Source: Burkholderia ubonensis subsp. mesacidophila
Lineage (GTDB): Bacteria; Pseudomonadota; Gammaproteobacteria; Burkholderiales; Burkholderiaceae
Direction of reading: 5' to 3'
Assembly: GCF_002097715.1 (NCBI RefSeq)
Contig: NZ_CP020739.1
Coordinates: 186,001 to 250,000, forward strand
DNA: 64,000 bases
Each line of letters opens with the position of its first letter. The first letter of the stretch is position 1. The notes beneath the pieces are model-generated. The model was not told the origin of the DNA, made no database searches, and was given only the letters and a program-made list of their open reading frames with translations. Shown piece after piece: positions 47,741-55,700 of the stretch. The position numbers and the translations under genes are program-made.

Positions 47741-47781
47741 GCGAGAGTCTATCGTGTTTTCAAAACGCGAGACATTCTCGC
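47741..47781. promoter_or_regulatory. Paired inverted-repeat operator of the TetR/NmrA divergent region
   Basis: GCGAGA-CAT-TCTCGC (47767-47781) is a perfect 6-3-6 inverted repeat. An imperfect copy, GCGAGA-GTC-TATCGT, lies at 47741-47755, with centres 26 bases apart; both are preceded by TTTCAAA. A palindrome GTTTTCAAAAC lies between them. Such doubled sites in a divergent TetR gap typically bind two repressor dimers and shut off both promoters. Confidence 0.65.
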
Positions 47782-47800
47782 TTTCATGAAGGAGACGCTC

Positions 47801-48625
47801 ATGGCAACGCTTCCTGTCCTCATCGTCGGCGGTTCGGGCAAGACGGGCGCGCGCGTCGATGCCCGCCTTCGCAAGCTCGGCATCGCGACCCGGCCGGTGT
47901 CGCGCTCGACCGGCACCGCGTTCGACTGGGCGCGCCGCGGCACGTGGCGCGCGGCGCTCGACGGCGTATCCCGCGCGTATGTGACCTACCAGCCCGACCT
48001 CGCGGTCGACGGCGCGGCCGACGCGATCGCGGCGTTCGGCCGGCTTGCCCGCGACAGCGGCGTCGAGCGCGTGGTGCTGCTGTCCGGGCGCGGCGAACCC
48101 GGCGCGCAGGCCGCGGAAGCCGCGCTGCAGGCGTCCGGCGTGCCGTGGACGGTGGTGCGGGCGAGCTGGTTCAACCAGAACTTCTCGGAAGGCTATCTCG
48201 TCGACAGCGTGCGCGCCGGCGAAATCGCGCTGCCGGCCGGTGCGGTGCCCGAGCCGTTCGTCGACGCCGACGACATTGCCGACGTGGCGGTTGCCGCGCT
48301 GACCGACGCACGTCACGCGAACCGGCTCTACGAACTGACCGGGCCGCGCGCGCTGACCTTCGCCGAAGCTGCCGACGAAATCGCGCGTGCCGCCGGCCGG
48401 CCTGTCCGCTATCGCCGGATCGCCGCCGACGAATTCGCGTTCGGCATGCGCGAAGCGGGCGTGCCGGAAGACATCGTCACGTTGCTCGACGAACTCTTCA
48501 GCGTGGTGCTCGACGGCCGCAACAGCCGCGTGATGCACGGCGTCGACGAGGCGCTCGGGCGCCCCGCGCGCGATTTCGCGGATTACGCGCGCACGACCGC
48601 CGCGACCGGCGTGTGGAGCGCCTGA
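47801..48625 (+). CDS. NmrA-like NAD(P)-binding oxidoreductase
   Basis: A 274-residue Rossmann protein of the NmrA/QOR2-like atypical SDR group. LPVLIVGGSGKTGARV is the dinucleotide site, followed by SGVERVVLLSGRGEP and VPWTVVRASWFNQNFSEGY. These proteins reduce quinones or sense redox state. ATG 47801 is chosen since AAGGAG lies seven bases before it; an in-frame ATG at 47786 is less well placed. It forms an operon with the DUF1772 gene three bases downstream and is probably repressed by the divergent TetR protein. Confidence 0.87.
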   Translation: MATLPVLIVGGSGKTGARVDARLRKLGIATRPVSRSTGTAFDWARRGTWRAALDGVSRAYVTYQPDLAVDGAADAIAAFGRLARDSGVERVVLLSGRGEPGAQAAEAALQASGVPWTVVRASWFNQNFSEGYLVDSVRAGEIALPAGAVPEPFVDADDIADVAVAALTDARHANRLYELTGPRALTFAEAADEIARAAGRPVRYRRIAADEFAFGMREAGVPEDIVTLLDELFSVVLDGRNSRVMHGVDEALGRPARDFADYARTTAATGVWSA

Positions 48626-48628
48626 CCC

Positions 48629-49114
48629 ATGCGCGCGCTCGTCACCGCGATCCTGTTGTGGGGCTCGGCCATCGGCTGCGGCGTACTGGCCGGGGTCTAC
48701 TTCGCGTTTTCCGCGTTCGTGATGACGTCGCTCGGCCGCCTCGCGCCGGCGGCCGGCGTCGCCGCGATGAACGCGATCAACGTCGACATCGTCCGGTCGC
48801 TGTTCATGCCGGTCTTTCTCGGCACGACGCTGGCGTCGCTGGCGCTGGCGATTCTCGCGCTGCTTCACCGGGGCGAGCCCGGCGCGATATGGATCGTCGC
48901 GGGCGGCGCGATCTACGTGCTCGGCATGTTCGTCGTCACGATGGTCTTCAACGTGCCGCTCAACGACGCACTCGCCGCGACCGATCCGTCCGGCGCGGAA
49001 GGGGCCGCGTTCTGGGCGCGCTACCTGCGCGACTGGACGCTCTGGAATCACGCGCGCACGGTGGCATCCGCGGCGGCGTGCGGATTGTTCATCGCGGCGA
49101 TTGCAGCGAGATAG
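48629..49114 (+). CDS. DUF1772-family membrane protein
   Basis: A 161-residue protein with four hydrophobic segments (about 5-30, 55-80, 87-110 and 140-160). The family-typical NVPLNDALAATDP and RDWTLWNHARTVAS motifs are present. Fungal and bacterial relatives include anthrone-oxygenase-like proteins, but function in bacteria is not established. It starts three bases after the NmrA-like stop and is therefore co-translated. The pair may handle a quinone-like toxic compound sensed by the TetR protein; this is inference. Confidence 0.82.
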   Translation: MRALVTAILLWGSAIGCGVLAGVYFAFSAFVMTSLGRLAPAAGVAAMNAINVDIVRSLFMPVFLGTTLASLALAILALLHRGEPGAIWIVAGGAIYVLGMFVVTMVFNVPLNDALAATDPSGAEGAAFWARYLRDWTLWNHARTVASAAACGLFIAAIAAR

Positions 49115-49120
49115 CACGGC

Positions 49121-49921
49121 CTACGCGTAGAACGCCGACGGCGACACGCCGAAATGGCGCTTGAACATCGCGGAGAATGCGCTCTGGCTGCTGTAGCCGT
49201 GGTCCATCGCGACCGTGAGCACCTTCTCGCCATGCGCGAGGCGCTTGAGCGCGAGCAGCAGCCGCGCCTGCTCGCGCCAGCGGCGGAAGCCGAGCCCCGT
49301 CTCGCGCTGGAAGCCGCGATGCAGCGTCCGGACCGAAATGCCGGCGATGGCGGCCCATTCGGCGACCGTGCGCAGGTCGTCGGGGGCGGCGACGAGCGCG
49401 TCGCAGATCGTCCGCAGTCGCGCGTCGTGCGGCCACGGTAGGTAGAGCGGCAACAGCGGTGCGGCCGTCACCTCGGCGAGCAACAGGCGCATCAGGTGGT
49501 CGTGGCGCGAGCCGGGCGCGTAGTCGAGCGGGACGTCGACCGCGGCGAGGATCAGTTCGCGCAGGAGCGGATGCACTTCGACGACGCAACTGCGGCCGGG
49601 CAGATGCTCGACCGCCCCCGGCTCGACGAACACGGTCCGCATCTCGACGTTGCCGCTCATCTGCACCGTATGGTCGAGCCCGGCTTCGAGCCAGACGCCG
49701 CGCGTCGGCGGCACGATCCACGACGCGCCGTCGGACTGCACGTGCATCACGCCCTCGATCGCATAGAGCAGCTGCGCGCGTCGATGGCGATGCGGCGCGA
49801 TCCAGGTGCCGTGAGGATACGACGCCGACATCGCCGAGACGGGCATCGGCGTCGACTCGTAGGGCAGGTGCGCATCCTCGTGCACGGGCCGGGTTGGCCG
49901 ATTGGCGACAGGTCGTGACAT
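49121..49921 (-). CDS. AraC-family regulator with N-terminal cupin domain
   Basis: A 266-residue regulator. A cupin sensor domain (GTWIAPHRHRRAQLLYAIEG, with metal-type His residues) occupies about residues 30-110. Two helix-turn-helix motifs end the protein (RTVAEWAAIAGISVRTLHRG and VAMDHGYSSQSAFSAMFKRH). It is convergent with the DUF1772 gene, six bases apart, and divergent from the DUF815 gene across 172 bases. Its target is unknown; relatives often control an adjacent efflux or metabolic gene. Confidence 0.9.
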   Translation of the reverse strand: MSRPVANRPTRPVHEDAHLPYESTPMPVSAMSASYPHGTWIAPHRHRRAQLLYAIEGVMHVQSDGASWIVPPTRGVWLEAGLDHTVQMSGNVEMRTVFVEPGAVEHLPGRSCVVEVHPLLRELILAAVDVPLDYAPGSRHDHLMRLLLAEVTAAPLLPLYLPWPHDARLRTICDALVAAPDDLRTVAEWAAIAGISVRTLHRGFQRETGLGFRRWREQARLLLALKRLAHGEKVLTVAMDHGYSSQSAFSAMFKRHFGVSPSAFYA

Positions 49922-50010
49922 TTTGGCGTGAGACAGGCAGTTGGCGGGCAGGCACGATGACGCTTCGATTCACGTCAGCTGGCTACAGCGATATTAATCC
50001 GTCGCACATC

Positions 50011-50097
50011 ATGAACAAGACTCCGCTTTTTCCTTTCCGCACGATCGCGCAACCGTTCCCGGCGCAGAGGCGCCAACCGCAAGGGGCGCGGCAATGA
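50011..50097 (+). CDS. Possible 28-residue leader peptide overlapping the DUF815 start
   Basis: ATG 50011 opens a 28-codon frame (MNKTPLFPFRTIAQPF, then a Gln/Arg-rich tail) whose TGA at 50095-50097 overlaps the DUF815 ATG as ATGA. No strong ribosome site is seen before it. It could be a translated leader that couples to the ATPase gene, or chance. No known peptide family is recognised. Confidence 0.25.
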   Translation: MNKTPLFPFRTIAQPFPAQRRQPQGARQ

Positions 50098-51053
50098 GCG
50101 CCGATCCGCGGATGCAGGAACTGATTCCGTCGCCAGAAGGCTTCATGTTCGGCCTCGCGCACAAACTCGATCGGATCGCGGCCGCGCTCGAAGCGATGAC
50201 CCGCACCGCGGGGCCGGCAGCGGTCGATTTCGACGCGGCCGTCGCGTTCCGCTGGCGCGGCTTCGACCATCCGCTGCGCGCCGCGCCGCTTGAGCCGATC
50301 CCGTCGCCGGCGCTGATCGCGTTCGATGCGCTGCGCAACGTCGAGCGGCAGGCGGCCGTCGTCGAACGCAACACCCGGCAGTTCGTGCAGGGCCGCACCG
50401 CGAACCACGTGCTGCTGACGGGCGCGCGCGGCACCGGCAAGTCGTCGATCGTGAAGGCGTGCCTGCATGCGTTCGCGAAGGACGGGCTGCGCCTGATCGA
50501 GGTCGGCAAGGACGGACTGAAGGATCTGCCGGCGATCGTCGAACTGGTCCGTTTGCGACCCGAGCGCTACGTCGTGTTTTGCGACGACCTGTCGTTCGAG
50601 GCCGGCGAGACCGGATACAAGGAACTGAAGACCGTGCTCGACGGATCGGTGGCGACGGACCTGTCGAACGTGCTCGTGTACGCCACCTCGAACCGCCGGC
50701 ATCTGCTGCCCGAGCACGCGAGCGACAACGCGGACGTGTCGCGCGCGGAGAACGGCGAACTGCATCCCGGCGATGCGGTCGAGGAGCGGATCTCGCTGTC
50801 CGAGCGCTTCGGCATCCGGGTGACGTTCTACGGCTTCACGCAGGAACAATACCTGGCCGTCGTCGAAAGCCGCCTGGCCGCCGCCGGCTTCGATGCGGGG
50901 CAGATTCGCGCGGCGCGCGAGCCCGCGCTGCAGTGGGCGCTCGAGCGCGGCGCGCGGTCGGGCAGGATCGCGGCGCAGTTCGTGCTCGATCATGCGGGGC
51001 GGCTCGATGTCGCCGAGGCGGCGGGACAAGTCCGCGCGCGGCATGCGGGGTGA
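50094..51053 (+). CDS. DUF815 AAA-type ATPase
   Basis: A 319-residue P-loop protein. Walker A is LLTGARGTGKSSIVKA near residue 107, Walker B is YVVFCDDLSFE, and a sensor-like VYATSNRRHLLPEH follows; SERFGIRVTFYGFTQEQYL completes the DUF815 pattern. No signal or membrane segment. Function is unknown; relatives are stand-alone AAA proteins in many proteobacteria. The start at 50094 overlaps a possible leader ORF; no good Shine-Dalgarno site precedes it apart from AAGGGG. It borders the lower-GC Rhs locus to its right. Confidence 0.85.
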   Translation: MSADPRMQELIPSPEGFMFGLAHKLDRIAAALEAMTRTAGPAAVDFDAAVAFRWRGFDHPLRAAPLEPIPSPALIAFDALRNVERQAAVVERNTRQFVQGRTANHVLLTGARGTGKSSIVKACLHAFAKDGLRLIEVGKDGLKDLPAIVELVRLRPERYVVFCDDLSFEAGETGYKELKTVLDGSVATDLSNVLVYATSNRRHLLPEHASDNADVSRAENGELHPGDAVEERISLSERFGIRVTFYGFTQEQYLAVVESRLAAAGFDAGQIRAAREPALQWALERGARSGRIAAQFVLDHAGRLDVAEAAGQVRARHAG

Positions 51054-51167
51054 GCCGCTCGTCGTCTTGTTCATTTGACGTCGCGTGCTGGCTGGAATCC
51101 GATAATATCAACGCGAGACTTACTGCCTGATTGGCTACAAAATTCCGCCGCAGGTCCGTAACGGCTG

Positions 51168-51190
51168 CGGTTGTAATGTAGCCCCGTCTC
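51168..51190 (-). repeat. 23-bp vestige of Rhs core sequence
   Basis: On the minus strand this reads ETGLHYNR, the end of the Rhs core, and differs from bases 52843-52865 of the main Rhs gene at one position. The next codons diverge (SRYGPAAEF), so only the junction where toxin tips are exchanged survives. It lies just downstream of the 86-residue gene at 51220-51480. Confidence 0.6.
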
Positions 51191-51219
51191 AGTGCTTTAA
51201 CTACAAGAAAATTAACTTC

Positions 51220-51480
51220 TTACCTACGCATCAGCATTTTCTTAAGCCGTCTTACCTCAGCAACCAACATCGATATATCTTGCCTAGCATGCGCAATAAA
51301 GTCTTGATCTGCGATGGTCGCGCCACTTAACTCGATATCTTCGCTGCGGGCCCCTTCTGGTCCAGTCATAATGAAATTTGAACCACTTCCATGATCTCTT
51401 TCCTCAACATAAGATACCCACGGCCCAGGCGTAGCCGCCTTACAGCGAGCCTCGATTTCATTCAGTTGTTCATCGATCAT
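51220..51480 (-). CDS. Small immunity-like protein (displaced Rhs module)
   Basis: An 86-residue protein beginning MIDEQLNEIEARCKAATPGPW, with a central SGSNFIMTGPEGARSEDIEL and a helical, basic C-terminus (EVRRLKKMLMRR). No signal or membrane segment. GC content is clearly lower than in the flanking genes. It sits between two scraps of Rhs core sequence, exactly where an old immunity gene would be left after tip replacement. I recognise the pattern as a recurring hypothetical of phage and Rhs neighbourhoods but no tested function. Immunity role is inference. Confidence 0.55.
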   Translation of the reverse strand: MIDEQLNEIEARCKAATPGPWVSYVEERDHGSGSNFIMTGPEGARSEDIELSGATIADQDFIAHARQDISMLVAEVRRLKKMLMRR

Positions 51481-51608
51481 ATTCCGCCTACTTTCTTGCG
51501 CTTGGATTGCGAACAGTTGGTGTCGTAAGCGACTTCGCTTGTTCCGAAGTTATTCCAGATAAGGTCGCATGATTTAGGTTGTTATAAGTTGGTGATGCAA
51601 CTACGCCG

Positions 51609-51727
51609 CCGCGGCGGCAGGTGGAAACGCTCTTCCATCAGCAGTACATCGCCGTCCCACGTGAACACCGTCCGGTCGATGCTGCCGTCCGGCCGTCCCA
51701 CTTCCTTCAGCGTGCGCCGTTCGAACG
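51609..51727 (-). pseudogene. Orphan fragment of Rhs core (119 bp)
   Basis: On the minus strand this reads RRTLKEVGRPDGSIDRTVF, then TWDGDVLLMEERFHLPPR. It aligns without gaps to bases 53309-53427 of the main Rhs gene; by eye 110 of 119 positions agree. Reading frame is lost on both sides. It lies between the two immunity-like genes in an otherwise gene-free stretch (51481-51867), and marks an older Rhs copy or recombination event. Confidence 0.85.
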
Positions 51728-51867
51728 AGTTGGACTCGAATGGCCTTACCTCGTCGAGATGGTCGCTCTGATTGAGTACCGAATAGTGCCGATGCAATTG
51801 AGCAAGGCTGACTATTATCGTCGAGTAGGAAAATATAGAGCCGAGCCTGCAGCTCTATATTTTTAAT

Positions 51868-52341
51868 TCACACACCAAGGTAATCTCGACCCGCCTCCCT
51901 TATATCTGGATCACTATTGTTAGCAGCCTTCCGCGCCAATTTTTTCATCAATTCGCGATCTACCTGACGACAAACTTCCAGTAAACATCTATATTCCTCA
52001 TAACCCCCATTCTTCAAAATATCATCAATCTGATCATCAATATGAGCCATAACCCAATCATGCGGAAGGCTGCTTATTAGATTTCGATAATCTTCCGTAA
52101 AGCCATGCACAAAACTAGCAATGCGCATCAATTGAGGGAAGAAATACGTCCTCTCACAATTCGGAAGTAGCCATATTAATTCCAAGGCTCCTGACCTGAA
52201 CCTTGACTCATTAATCGAGATGGCCTTGAAAATTAGCTCCTTCTCGGAAATCAGCAAGTGCATCAACTCACTCTGCGATCCGAGCTGACCCTGATATCTC
52301 CGCTCCAAGTCTTCCCACATCTCTAAATTAAAATCTTTCAT
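51868..52341 (-). CDS. Candidate immunity protein of the Rhs toxin
   Basis: A 157-residue acidic, all-helical, probably HEAT-like cytoplasmic protein (SGALELIWLLPNCERTYFFP, DEQIDDIL-type helices; AARKA...DPDIREAGRDYLG at the end). It begins one base after the Rhs stop, with AAGAAGTGAG before the ATG at 52339-52341; an in-frame start 16 codons upstream overlaps the toxin. Low GC like the toxin tip. Position immediately behind a polymorphic toxin tip is the standard place for the cognate immunity gene. It does not resemble the small Tsi2 protein, so the mode of protection would differ. Confidence 0.7.
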   Translation of the reverse strand: MKDFNLEMWEDLERRYQGQLGSQSELMHLLISEKELIFKAISINESRFRSGALELIWLLPNCERTYFFPQLMRIASFVHGFTEDYRNLISSLPHDWVMAHIDDQIDDILKNGGYEEYRCLLEVCRQVDRELMKKLARKAANNSDPDIREAGRDYLGV

Positions 52342-52342
52342 C

Positions 52343-52714
52343 TCACTTCTTGCCTGCCCGAATCCACGGTAGTGATTTAAATTTTTCAATGAAAGTCGTG
52401 CCCTTCATTTTTCCCTTTGGACAAACAGTGTGGTGTGTTTCTGCATGCTTCCCGCCAACCTCCTTACCGTCTGCTACTACGTCAATTCCGTCTGGAAGTT
52501 CCGTTCCAGTCGGGATCTTGTAGTACACGCCAGAAACAGGGGCCTTATTGGGATCGCCAAACGTCGATGCGCCGTCTTTGATCGTTGGACCGACCATTCC
52601 TTCCGCGTCCGCGGTTAAGTCTCCCGATTCTCCACGTGGCCTATTCACTCCGGCGATACGTGGATCTCGCGGACCACTTGCGTTTCCGAACGCATACAGG
52701 TCGCACGTTGTCTT
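52343..52714 (-). other. Rhs C-terminal toxin tip: Tse2-like ADP-ribosyltransferase domain
   Basis: The 123 residues after DPLGLA are the variable tip. They read CDLYAFGN, then DGASTFGD (aligned with the GGTSVFD of Pseudomonas Tse2), then YYKIPTGTELPDGIDVVADG, then AETHHTVCPKGKM (compare ATHYTIMPAKPM), ending SLPW. This order of motifs is that of the Tse2 ADP-ribosyltransferase toxin family. The assignment is from memory of motif order, not a search. The tip is intact and has lower GC than the core. Confidence 0.7.
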
Positions 52715-55700
52715 GGCCAGTCCCAACGGGTCGATCCACTGAACCGGACTAGGCGCATACTGATAGACATTGATCCCGCCAGCCAACCCGATCGGGTCCT
52801 TGCTAATGAACCGGCCGGAGTGCGGGTCATAGTACCGATGCCGGTTGTAATGCAGCCCCGTCTCGTCATCATGGTACTGCCCCTGGAACCGGATCGGATT
52901 CCCCGCCTCATTGCGTTCCGGCTGCGGCTGCCAAACGGTCTTCTCTCCACCCCACGCCCTGTACCGGCCGAGCCAGATGACTTTCCCTGACTCGTCCAGC
53001 AGTTCCTGCGGCGTCCCCAGGTGATCGTTCTGATAGAACAGCGTCGCATGCCGCGTCTTCGCCGGCACCTGCACGAACCGGCCATCCGTCCCCGTCGCAA
53101 TGAACGCCGCCTCCACCAGCGTCTCGTCCAGCCGCGCCAGCGGCACGAACGTGCCAGGTTCGTGCAGGTAGAGCGACGCCCCTTGCCACTGATGCCGCTC
53201 GCTCAGCGTATGTATTCGCTGCGCCACCGGCAGCGAATACGCATCGTCCGGATCCTCGCGCACGATCTGCACCGGCCGGAAGGTCAACGGCTCATATTCG
53301 CCCGGCTGCCGCGGCGGCAAGTGGAAGCGCTCCTCCATCAGCAGCACGTCGCCGTCCCACGTGAACACCGTCCGGTCAATGCTGCCGTCCGGCCGTCCCA
53401 CCTCCTTCAGCGTGCGCCGCCCGAACGCGTCATATTCGAAGCGCACCTGCAATGCCGGCCGCACCGTACCCGGGATGAACGCGGTGCCGTCCTGCGTCCG
53501 CTCGAGCCGGTCGATCTCGTTTGCCGCCGGCGGTTTCGTGTAGCGATCGGCCCGCTTCAGCCGGTTCGCCGCATCGTATGCGTACAGCCACGTCACGCCG
53601 CCCGGCTCGGTTTTGCGGATCAGGTTGCCGTGTGTGTCATGGTCGTAGCGGGTGCGGTTCAACTCCCTCAACACGTTGCCCACGCACTTCGGCAGCGCCT
53701 GCTCCCACGCGTTCAGCTGGCCGGCTTCGTCTGCCATCCGCGTGCGCCGCGCGATCTGCTCGGGCGTCATCCGCTCGCCCGGATGCGCGTCCTGCCACAC
53801 CCGATCCTGCGCGATGATGCGCTGGTGCCGCCGGCTCATCTCCTCGCGCGTTTCCTCGGTCGGGCGCGGCGTCAGCTGCTCCGGGTCCACCGGATTGCCG
53901 GCCGGATCGAACGCAAAGACTTCCTTCAGGTCCGGCGTCGCCGCCTTCAGCAACCGCCCCACCGGGTCGTACGCGTAGTCCGTCGCCCCGCGCGTGCGAT
54001 CCTCGATGCGCGTCAGTTGGCCCGCCGCGTCGTACCGGTACTGTCGCGCGGCGATCCAGTCCGTCGGCAGCGCGTGTGCATCGCGGCGCACGATCATCCG
54101 CCGCAGCCGCCCGGCCGGGTCGTATTCACGGGTCTGCTCGAAACTGCGGTGACGTCGAACAGTTTCGCGATGCAGCTTGTCGCGCTCGAAGTCGACCAGC
54201 GGCTGGCCGTCCAGCAGCACCCCGTGCACATGGCCCGAGCCATAGCGCAGCCAGTCGATCGTGCGCGTATTCGGTAGCTGCGTGCGGATCCGGTTGCCGA
54301 GCGCGTCGTATTCGTGCCGCGTCACCGCCGTGTAGGCGACACCCGTGTCCGGGCCGTGGGTCTGCGCTTCGGCGATCAGGTTGTCGGCATCGTCGTAGTG
54401 CAGCCGGACCGTGCTGTTGGTGCCCTGCGCGGTCGTCAGCCGGCCGCGCGCGTCGTAATAGAAGTGCTCGGCAACCCGGCTACGGCCAGCCGGTCCGTCG
54501 ATCTCGCGCCGCGTGAGCCGCCCGAGCGGGTCACGCGTGTAGGTCGTGTCGACGTCGCCTTGCTGCGAACCGGCCAGCCGGCCTGCCTCGTCCCACCGGT
54601 AGCGGGTCGTGCCGCCGTCGAAGTCCGTCTGCTCGATCAGTTGCCCCAGCGGGTCGTAGCGGAACCGGGTCTGCTCCTCGTTCTCGTTGGTCAGCGTGGT
54701 CAGCCGCCACTGCCGGTCGTACGCATAGGTCAGTTGCCGTCCCGCCGCATCCTTACGCCAGGTCGGCTGCCGGCGGGCGTTGAACGCATACTCCGTCAGC
54801 TGGCCCGCGCCGTCCCGGTAGGTGCGCAGGTTGCCTTCGCCGTCCCACGTGAAGCGCTCCTCGCCCCCGTCCGGATGCGTGACGCTGACGACCTGCCCCC
54901 GCGTGTCGCAGCGGTATATCGTCGCGTGGCCCTCGGCATCGGTAAGGCGCGACAGGTGGCCGCGCTCGTCGTAGCCGTAGCGTGTCGCGTGGCCGGAACA
55001 GTCGGTCGACTCGACGAGCCGTCCCGCGTTGTCGTGGCGGAAGCGCTTCACGCCGCCTTTCGGGTCGGTCAGCGACAGCAGGCGGCCGTTGCCGCTCCAT
55101 GTGTAGCGCGTGGTCCGGCCGGCGGCGTCCGTCGCCGAGACCGGCCGGCCGAGCGGATCGTATTCGGTCTGCGTGACACGGCCATCCGGCGCCGTGACCT
55201 GGATCGGCAAGCCGTCCGCGTTGTACTCGGTGCGCGTCGTGTTGCCGAGCGCGTCCGTTTCGGCGGTGAGGCGCCCCTGCGCGTCGTAGTCGAAGCGCTG
55301 CGTGTGCCCCAATGCGTTTTGGGTGCCGACGAGACGGTGGTGTGCGTCCCATTCGAATCCGTCCGTGGTCCCGTCCGCATATGCGACCAGCACGATCCGG
55401 TTGTGATAGTCGTAGCGATGGATCGTCGCGTGGCCGTCCGCATCGGTGACCTTCGTGTACCAGTGCTCGCGGTGGTACTCGAAATGCATCTCGTCCTGAA
55501 TGTGCTGCCCGTCGTCGCCGAGCCAGGTGCGCACGCACTGCGCGTCGGCCGGCGCGGGCAGGCCGGCGCGCTTGCCCGGCCAGTCCCACGCCAGATTCGC
55601 GGCGTTGCCGTTGAGGTCCGTGTAGCGTGTGAGCAGGTGCTGCTGGTACGCGTACGTGCGCCGGAATCCCAGCATGTCGACGTGGCTGGTCAGGTCGCCT

